This document shows positions 43,208 to 48,995 of a DNA stretch of 48,995 bases, one piece after another. The notes under the pieces are model-generated. The model was not told the DNA's origin. It saw nothing but the letters and a program-made list of their open reading frames with translations, and ran no database searches. Source of the stretch: DASSWG01 sp041689995 (GTDB taxonomy: Bacteria > Bacteroidota > Bacteroidia > Flavobacteriales > Flavobacteriaceae); contig JBDNFD010000166.1 in the NCBI GenBank assembly GCA_041689995.1, positions 1-48,995 on the forward strand, in the 5' to 3' direction. Position numbers and translations under genes: made by a program. The stretch's first letter is position 1. Each line of letters begins with the position of its first letter.

Positions 43208-44074
43208 ATGAAAGTTGAAACTATAAAACTAAAAATAAGATCAAAAAACCCACTATTTCTTGTGGGGGTTTTCTTGCTTTTTTCCTTCGGAATTCTTTCT
43301 GCCCAGGAGAAGGATTCAAAAAAAATTGACAAAAAAGTCAACCAATATATGCAAAAGGCCGAAAAAGCATTGGCCGAAAACAACTTCCCTATTGCAGAAG
43401 CAAATTATCGAAAAGCCGCGGCATTGGACACAGCCAACGCAACCCCACTTTATAATATGGGCACTTTATATTACACAAAAAACAAAAATACCGAAGCTGC
43501 CACCAGATTATCGCGAGCAGGAAAAACTTCAGAAAACAAAACCATAAAACACCGCGCTTTTCATAATGAAGGAAATTCCTTTATGAAGGAAAAGAATTAT
43601 AAAGCCGCTGTGGAAGCCTATAAAAATGCTCTTCGTAACGACCCGAAGGACGATGAAACCCGATATAATTTGGCTTTGGCAAAAAAAATGTTGGAAAAGG
43701 AAGAAAAACAAAAGAAAGACAATCCGAAAAAGGACGATAAGAAAAACGATTCGGAAGGAAAAGAAAAGAAAAAGGACAACGAAAAGAAAAAAGACAACAA
43801 GGATCAAAACAAAGATGATTCGGGAGAAAAGAAAAAAGACAAAAAGGAAGAGCCAAAAGATCAGAAGCAAAACGATAAAGAAGATCAAGGCAAAAAGGGA
43901 GACAAACCCAAAGAAGAACAGCCGCAAAAGCCAAAACCAGCGCCCGGGCAAATGTCGCAACAACAAATTAAAAACCTGCTGGAGGCCATGAAGAATCAAG
44001 AACAGGAAGTCCAAGAAAAAATCAACGCTAAAAAATCAAAAGGCGTAAAAATAAATACCAAAAAAGATTGGTGA
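43208..44074 (+). CDS. batC: BatC: TPR protein with charged tail
   Basis: A 288-residue exported protein: a signal peptide ending GILSAQ, TPR repeats at about 40-155 (ANATPLYNMGTLYYTKNKNT, RNDPKDDETRYNLALAKKM), then an unusual 80-residue run of Lys, Asp, Glu and Asn (about 160-244), a proline cap, and a conserved end (IKNLLEAMKNQEQEVQEKIN). This is the BatC plan. The stop overlaps the batD start by one base. Confidence 0.88.
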   Translation: MKVETIKLKIRSKNPLFLVGVFLLFSFGILSAQEKDSKKIDKKVNQYMQKAEKALAENNFPIAEANYRKAAALDTANATPLYNMGTLYYTKNKNTEAATRLSRAGKTSENKTIKHRAFHNEGNSFMKEKNYKAAVEAYKNALRNDPKDDETRYNLALAKKMLEKEEKQKKDNPKKDDKKNDSEGKEKKKDNEKKKDNKDQNKDDSGEKKKDKKEEPKDQKQNDKEDQGKKGDKPKEEQPQKPKPAPGQMSQQQIKNLLEAMKNQEQEVQEKINAKKSKGVKINTKKDW

Positions 44075-45846
44075 TGAATCGTCTGAAATCTATCCTATTT
44101 CCCTTGTTTTTCTGCTTTGCAAGCCTGGCCTATTCGCAAGTGAGTTTTACGGCAGATGCGAGCAAAACAAAATTGGGCGTCAATGAACGTTTGCGCATGG
44201 ATTTTACCATGAACCAAGACGGTGATAATTTTGATCCGCCACCTTTTACCGGTTTTACGGTGGTCGCAGGACCAAATCAATCCATCAGCAATACGTGGAT
44301 CAATGGAAGAAGTTCCTATAAAAAAACCTATAGCTACTATTTACAACCAAACCAAACCGGGAAATTCAACATCGGACAAGCCGAAATAACAATTAACGGA
44401 AAAGTTTATAAAACGACACCCATCAACATTATGATTTCCGCCGCCGTGGTGTCTCCCAATTCGGGAAACAATGCGGAAAGTATTGCATCGGAACATATTC
44501 ACCTTGTAGCGGAAATTTCAAATTCCAATCCCTTTCTGAACGAAGGAATCACAGTGGTTTATAAACTCTATGTGAGCCAACAAATTAGCGTGAGCAATTG
44601 GCGTCCAATCGACAATCCGATTTATGCCGATTTCTGGAGCCAAAATATCGATATTAATCGGTTGGAACCCAAGCAAGGAACCTTTCAAGGCGAACCTTAC
44701 CGGTATGTTATTTTGAGAAAAACAGTATTATATCCGCAAAAAACGGGAAAATTAAAAATGGAACCGCTGCGGCTGTCCATCACGGTAGATGTGCCTACAG
44801 ACCGGTTCGATATTTTCGGCCGAAGACAATATGAACGTCTCGACAAAACCATTGCTGCCGGCGCACAAACCATTTCAGTAAAACCGCTGCCTCAAGAAAA
44901 CAAACCCGCCAGCTTTACGGGGGCCGTCGGTGAATTCAACTTCAAAGTTTCTGCGTCAAAAAAATCATTGAAAGCTTCTGAATCCTTCATAATAAACGCA
45001 GAAGTTTCCGGAAAGGGAAACCTAAAGCTTTTTGATTTGCCAAAATTGACCGTTCCGAGCGCGTTGGAATTATATGATCCGGAACATTCAGAAGACGTTA
45101 GCACCAACCTCAATGGAATGTACGGTGACATCACCGATTCCTATACCATAGTCCCCCGAGCAAAAGGAAAATATCCAATTCCATCCTTGGAATTTTCTTA
45201 TTTCGATCCGAAAACAGAAACCTATAAAACCCTGAAATCAGAGGAAATGCTGATCATTGTCCAAGGCGGACCGAAAATTCCTTTGGGAGCGGAAAATTCC
45301 CTCTCAAGAGGTTCGAACAAACAGCCTATTGTAGCTTCCAATCAATTCCGATATATCAAATTGGATGGAGATTTAAAACCACTGACAGAAAAGAAATTTT
45401 TCGGAAGTGAATTATTCTGGATTTTGCTCCTTGGCCCATTATTGCTCATTCATTTGGTGATTTTCTTCGGAAAAAAATATCGTCAAAAAGCAAATGATAC
45501 CACCGGAATCAAAGTCAAAAAAGCAGACAGGCTTGCCCGAAAATATCTTTCCGAAGCCAAGAAAAACCTGGACGACAAACAAGCTTTTTATGATGCATTG
45601 GAACTTGCCCTGCATAATTATTTGAAAGCAAAATTGCACATTCAGACTTCGGAAATGAGCAAAGGGAACATTAAAGATTTGCTGGCGGCACGTGGCGTTC
45701 AAGAGGAAACGAACCAGAAGTTTATTGCTTTGCTCGAAAACTGCGAATATGCACGCTATGCGCCAAGTTCAAAAGTAGAAATTCGTAAAGAATATAAAAA
45801 GGCCGCCACAATAATTTCGCAATTGGACAAACAGATTTCAAAATGA
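44074..45846 (+). CDS. batD: BatD family protein
   Basis: A 590-residue protein with a signal peptide ending AYSQ, several immunoglobulin-like beta domains (FTADASKTKLGVNERLRMDF at the start, VSASKKSLKASESFIINAEV in the middle), a membrane helix (FWILLLGPLLLIHLVIFF near 450) and a cytoplasmic helical domain (FYDALELALHNYLKAKLHIQ). Typical oxygen-tolerance BatD. ATG 44074 overlaps the batC stop. Confidence 0.92.
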   Translation: MNRLKSILFPLFFCFASLAYSQVSFTADASKTKLGVNERLRMDFTMNQDGDNFDPPPFTGFTVVAGPNQSISNTWINGRSSYKKTYSYYLQPNQTGKFNIGQAEITINGKVYKTTPINIMISAAVVSPNSGNNAESIASEHIHLVAEISNSNPFLNEGITVVYKLYVSQQISVSNWRPIDNPIYADFWSQNIDINRLEPKQGTFQGEPYRYVILRKTVLYPQKTGKLKMEPLRLSITVDVPTDRFDIFGRRQYERLDKTIAAGAQTISVKPLPQENKPASFTGAVGEFNFKVSASKKSLKASESFIINAEVSGKGNLKLFDLPKLTVPSALELYDPEHSEDVSTNLNGMYGDITDSYTIVPRAKGKYPIPSLEFSYFDPKTETYKTLKSEEMLIIVQGGPKIPLGAENSLSRGSNKQPIVASNQFRYIKLDGDLKPLTEKKFFGSELFWILLLGPLLLIHLVIFFGKKYRQKANDTTGIKVKKADRLARKYLSEAKKNLDDKQAFYDALELALHNYLKAKLHIQTSEMSKGNIKDLLAARGVQEETNQKFIALLENCEYARYAPSSKVEIRKEYKKAATIISQLDKQISK

Positions 45847-46589
45847 AAAATCTACTTTATATCATTCTATTTTCTTGCGGAAGCCTTTTCGCCCAAGCCC
45901 CAAATTTGTTCGATCAAGCCACTAAAGATTATTCTTCCGGAGACTATCAGGCTGCAATTCAGAAATACGAAAAAATCCTTGGGAACGGGAAAACTTCCGG
46001 TGCTTTATATTATAACTTGGCGAACGCACATTACAAATTAAACCATATTGCCCCGAGTATTTATTACTACGAAAAGGCGCTTCAGCTGCAACCGAACGAT
46101 GAAGATGTTCTGAACAATTTGGCATTTGCCAAAAAAATGACGATCGATGCGATTAACGAAGTTCCAAAAACCGGGTTTTCGGAATGGATGAACCAACTGA
46201 TTTCCATTTTCAAAACCGATGTTTGGGCTTGGATGGCGGTGGTTCTTTCAATACTTTGCGCGACCTTTATTCTGGGATATTATTTTGCACGTTCATCTAA
46301 CAGAAAACGCCTGCTTTTCGGATTGGGAATGGTGTTTCTTGTACTGGGAATTATTTCGGTGGTTTTTGCCAATATTCGACATGACCTCAAGCAAAATGTG
46401 CAATATGCAATTGTCTTTTCTGAGGAAGCGCCGGTAAATTCTGAACCAGATTCCAGGGGTGATCAGGTATTTTTACTGCATGAAGGAACAAAAGTTCGGA
46501 TAAAAGAAGCATTTGGCGATTGGTTTGAAATTAAGCTTTCCGATGGAAAAGAAGGTTGGATTGGAAAAAGCGATGTCAAGAAATTATGA
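45843..46589 (+). CDS. batE: BatE: TPR and SH3-like protein
   Basis: A 248-residue protein with a signal peptide, three TPRs (about 20-100: SGDYQAAIQKYEKILGN, IAPSIYYYEKALQLQPND), two membrane helices (WAWMAVVLSILCATFILGYYF and LLFGLGMVFLVLGIISVVF) and a C-terminal SH3-type domain (VNSEPDSRGDQVFLLHEGTK to EGWIGKSDVKKL). It ends the Bat operon; its start overlaps the batD stop by four bases. Confidence 0.9.
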   Translation: MKNLLYIILFSCGSLFAQAPNLFDQATKDYSSGDYQAAIQKYEKILGNGKTSGALYYNLANAHYKLNHIAPSIYYYEKALQLQPNDEDVLNNLAFAKKMTIDAINEVPKTGFSEWMNQLISIFKTDVWAWMAVVLSILCATFILGYYFARSSNRKRLLFGLGMVFLVLGIISVVFANIRHDLKQNVQYAIVFSEEAPVNSEPDSRGDQVFLLHEGTKVRIKEAFGDWFEIKLSDGKEGWIGKSDVKKL

Positions 46590-46666
46590 TTGAAGTTAAT
46601 AGGAGAATGAAGGAAATAAGAACGATTTTTTACCTTTAATAGGGACTAATTTGAATTCATTTCATT

Positions 46667-47653
46667 TCAAAACAATTTATCGCTCATTCGCAGTGCCAGA
46701 TCTTCAATATTCTTGTGTCTTGCAATACTTTGCAGCCAATCATCGGGAATGCTTTCAAACCCATATAGTAATCCTGCAAGTCCTCCGGTAACAGCTGCCG
46801 TTGTGTCTGTGTCGTTTCCTAAATTTACTGCTTTCAGTACCGCTTCTTTGTAGCTTTTGGTGGTGAGCAAACACCAAATACTTGCTTCCAACGTGTAAAT
46901 CACATATCCTTCACTTTTGATTTCGTTTTCCGGAAGTCCAAAAATATTCCCTTTGAGCAATCGGCCAAACAACGATAGTTCATTTGGATTTATGGAAAGC
47001 TCCGTTAAAAACGACGTTATTTGCATTTGCAAATTTTTATAGACTTGGAATTTATCTTTTTTTTCCAAAATTTGCTTGGCAAATTCAAGGTAATAGAAAC
47101 AAGCGATCACCGTACGGATATGTCCGTGCGTAATAGAAGAAACCTGTTTGGTGATTAGAAAGCGTTCGTTTTCCGGTTTATCTTTTATATAGAAAAGCAA
47201 AGGCAATATCCGCATCAAGGAGCCGTTCCCGTTTGACGATTCGTCAAAATTTCCGGCCAAATCGGGTTGTTTTCCACTGGCGAGACGTTCAATGGCTTGC
47301 CTTGTGGCAATTCCTATGTCAAAAACCTCACCTCTTGCGGTCCAATAATTTTCATGCCACCAGTTTACAAAATTATCCGCAACAATCTGTAAATCAAATT
47401 TTTTTGTAAGGGCTTCTGCCAAACATAAAGTAAGGGAACTATCGTCGGACCAGGTGCCTTTTGGAAGGTCATAGGTTCCGTATCCGCACATATCCGCTAC
47501 GGGGTTTTTGGCTATCTTTTCTCTACTGATAAACTCAACCGGAACCCCTAAAGCATCTCCGACCACTACGCCAAAAAGCGCGGATTTTATTTGTTCAAAG
47601 GCTGGAATCTTTTTTGGTTTTTTGGTTTTTGAGAAAAAGTACTGCAGCTTCAT
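46667..47653 (-). CDS. ADP-ribosylglycohydrolase family protein (DraG-like)
   Basis: A 328-residue enzyme of the ADP-ribosylglycohydrolase fold. Metal-binding motifs are GDALGVPVEF near residue 38, TWSDDSSLTLCLAEAL and NLGNDTDTTAAVTGGLAGLL near the C-terminus, the two-Mg site of DraG. It would remove ADP-ribose from a modified protein, DNA or small molecule. The basic leader SKTKKPKKIPAFEQIKS is not conserved. It is five bases downstream of the 82-residue gene, so they form a unit. Confidence 0.88.
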   Translation of the reverse strand: MKLQYFFSKTKKPKKIPAFEQIKSALFGVVVGDALGVPVEFISREKIAKNPVADMCGYGTYDLPKGTWSDDSSLTLCLAEALTKKFDLQIVADNFVNWWHENYWTARGEVFDIGIATRQAIERLASGKQPDLAGNFDESSNGNGSLMRILPLLFYIKDKPENERFLITKQVSSITHGHIRTVIACFYYLEFAKQILEKKDKFQVYKNLQMQITSFLTELSINPNELSLFGRLLKGNIFGLPENEIKSEGYVIYTLEASIWCLLTTKSYKEAVLKAVNLGNDTDTTAAVTGGLAGLLYGFESIPDDWLQSIARHKNIEDLALRMSDKLF

Positions 47654-47658
47654 TCCAT

Positions 47659-47907
47659 TTAAAGATTAAATTTTCGCACATAATTTTTGAATTCCTCGGT
47701 ATGTTCAAAACCGGGAATAGTTTGATATTTCTCATAAATTTCTTTCTCTCCATTGTTCCATCGAAATTCAGCTTCTTCGTTTAGCTTTTTTAAAATATCA
47801 TCCTTTAATATGAACCCGCCGTTGCTGTTTGGGACATAGAATTCTTTATCAAAATGTGCCGTTCCTGCAAAAAATTCTTCAACGCTAACTAATTTTTGGT
47901 TTTTCAT
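47659..47907 (-). CDS. small hypothetical protein upstream of DraG-like gene
   Basis: An 82-residue acidic protein, MKNQKLVSVEEFFAGTAHFD at the start and GFEHTEEFKNYVRKFNL at the end. I do not recognise it. The five-base gap to the ADP-ribosylglycohydrolase start indicates translational coupling, so it may be a partner, immunity factor or substrate adaptor. Confidence 0.6.
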   Translation of the reverse strand: MKNQKLVSVEEFFAGTAHFDKEFYVPNSNGGFILKDDILKKLNEEAEFRWNNGEKEIYEKYQTIPGFEHTEEFKNYVRKFNL

Positions 47908-47947
47908 GATTTTTGGGCTTTTGTGTTGTTAAAATGTGTTTTCTAAA

Positions 47948-48636
47948 TTATCGATTTTTTCCTAATCTTCCTATTAACCAATTTAATGTTTGTTTGTCCA
48001 ATTTACTTTTGTATGTCAATGCACTCGTAAATAAAAAATTTTTTTCATATAAAAAATCTTCACTTTCGCTGACTATACTTTCGTTGTGTAGTGTTTTTAC
48101 TGTATGAACTCCGAAATTCTCGTCAAACTCAAAATTTAAGCCCAACCACACATCCATTTTTTATTGGACTCAAATTTATTTATTCCGAAAAAATCCGAAG
48201 CACGACTATTGCAAACCACTATAATCTCTGGATTGATATATTGAATTATTTTATATGTTAACCTCAATTGGGCTACAATAAACTGAGGGTCATTTTTTAA
48301 AAAATCAAATATTTTATTTTGATTAGTTTCTCTAAACTGGAACAAATCTATATACGACCAATCATTTTCATAAGTTGTATTATCAATTAGTTCTGTGGAT
48401 TTCTTATAATGAGAAGGATAATCCCGGATCGCATTTTCAATATGGTACGAATATGATTCCTTTATGGCGTTTATTGGAAAAGAAGGGTTTATGCCTATAA
48501 AAAGAAGTTTCCTTTTTTTTAATTTGGACCAGACAAAACCTCTTTCTATAATTTCTTGGATTTGAATGTTGTTGGATTTGTATTTGAAAATCGAACTAAG
48601 TTCTTCAAATATTAATTCATCTTTTAGGTTTTCCAT
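47948..48636 (-). pseudogene. uracil-DNA-glycosylase-like protein, frameshifted
   Basis: A frame from ATG 48636 gives 166 residues with LLFIGINPSFPINAIKESYS (like the UDG motif 1 of MUG/UDG-fold enzymes), NDWSYIDLFQFRET and EIIVVCNSRASDFFGINKFE, then runs into nonsense and stops. An overlapping frame continues WLGLNFEFDENFGVHTVKTL to NWLIGRLGKNR (stop at 47948). Adding one A to the A6 run on this strand (forward T run 48157-48162) rejoins them into about 230 residues. The function is only suggested by the motif; it could be another nucleotide-binding fold. Confidence 0.55.
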
Positions 48637-48918
48637 ATTCTTAGATTTCTTTTCTTGTTTAATCTTCTACAAAAAAACAGCATAAACACGTCAATCCATG
48701 TAGTTATAAATAATTTTCAATATTTTTTGGCAGACAAACCTAATTTAAAAGAATCACTTGTTGAAGCTGAAAGAAAGCTTTTTTATTTTTCTGTCCTACG
48801 GATCGGCATCGTCCATCTTGTCCTTGACAAAAATTTTAAAAAATATCAACTTTAGAGCATATAGGATTATTGAAAAAAATAATCATCATTGATTAATATG
48901 TATTTATCTATTTTTTCA
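48637..48918. other. AT-rich non-coding stretch before the end repeat
   Basis: No convincing gene. A TTG-initiated 66-codon frame (48655-48855) has no recognised motif and may be chance or a decayed tail. Sequence is strongly AT-rich compared with the core genes. Confidence 0.4.
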
Positions 48919-48995
48919 TTCACTTATTCACTTATTCACTTATTCACTTATTCACTTATTCACTTATTCACTTATTCACTTATTCACTTATTCAC
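48919..48995. repeat. 8-base tandem repeat (TTCACTTA) running off the window end
   Basis: From 48919 to the last base the unit TTCACTTA is repeated without error, about 9.6 copies within view. The true copy number is unknown because the window ends inside it. Confidence 0.9.

Noticed and set aside
43529..44014. 161-residue minus-strand ORF, very hydrophobic
   Set aside because: It is the antisense of the Lys/Glu-rich run of batC; AAG/GAA codons read backwards give Phe, Leu and Val codons. No independent support.
48655..48855. 66-residue plus-strand ORF with TTG start
   Set aside because: AT-rich region, rare start codon, no recognisable motif or neighbour link; kept only as a remark.
48919..48995. 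CRISPR array
   Set aside because: The unit is 8 bases with no spacers; it is a simple tandem repeat. No cas genes in the window.

Overview
The window looks like a chromosomal piece of a Bacteroidota member, most likely a marine-type Flavobacteriaceae. The support is: an AT-rich sequence by eye; flavobacterial promoters of the TTG / TAnnTTTG type (clearest at 5414-5443); many Sec and lipoprotein signals; a secreted M1 peptidase with a type IX secretion (T9SS) C-terminal domain; a complete MoxR-DUF58-Bat operon; and flavobacterial-style intergenic repeats. The sequence starts inside a gene and ends inside a tandem repeat, so it may be a whole contig.

Layout. 1-4800 is a metal-efflux style accessory cluster: the end of a TolC-type (possibly CzcA-TolC fusion) protein, a CzcB-like adaptor lipoprotein, an MFS exporter, a frameshifted small lipoprotein, a HupE/UreJ protein, and a 'transmembrane anchor' protein cut by an in-frame stop. 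4800-5400 holds IS fossils (ISAzo13-like, perhaps ISAs1-like). 5414-9482 is a promoter-headed iron locus: OprO/P-type porin, imelysin lipoprotein and di-haem oxidoreductase lipoprotein, followed at once by a fossil piece of hemB. 9705-18112 carries housekeeping genes: a one-domain helicase-like protein, lipoate ligase, O6-methylguanine methyltransferase, 3'-5' exonuclease, SCO protein, M1 peptidase, 3-oxoacid CoA-transferase A/B, an NAD(P)-binding protein and a CYTH protein. A long inverted repeat (18115-18244) separates these from a minus-strand group: YraN, an AhpD-like protein, an S66 carboxypeptidase and a PIN toxin-antitoxin pair. A second, amputated S66 gene head lies just beyond the TA pair.

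21172-34000 is core genome: metG, a 2-hydroxyacid dehydrogenase, a frameshifted thioesterase, mgtE, rsmA, a DUF4286 protein, a TPR protein, ribF, an HTTM protein split by a TAG codon, serS, and a TerB-DnaJ protein. 33841-35324 is a DtxR-family regulator with a ZIP transporter. Then come a small exported protein with a DSRCP...CVWAGEA motif and an AlbA_2/Schlafen-like protein. 37393-46589 is the Bat operon (MoxR, DUF58, an extra membrane protein, BatA, BatB, BatC, BatD, BatE), a membrane and periplasm stress module. The last 2.4 kb look accessory: an ADP-ribosylglycohydrolase, a small partner protein, and a frameshifted protein with a uracil-DNA-glycosylase-like start, then an 8-bp tandem repeat at the edge.

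The most striking overall property is that five genes each carry one inactivating lesion (three single-base frameshifts, two in-frame stops), alongside several gene fossils. Either this is real ongoing decay or the assembly has residual errors; read data would settle which. I did not find a clearly new multi-gene system. The best candidates for a second look are the ADP-ribosylglycohydrolase / UDG-like group at the end and the TA pair sitting between an S66 gene and its duplicated head.
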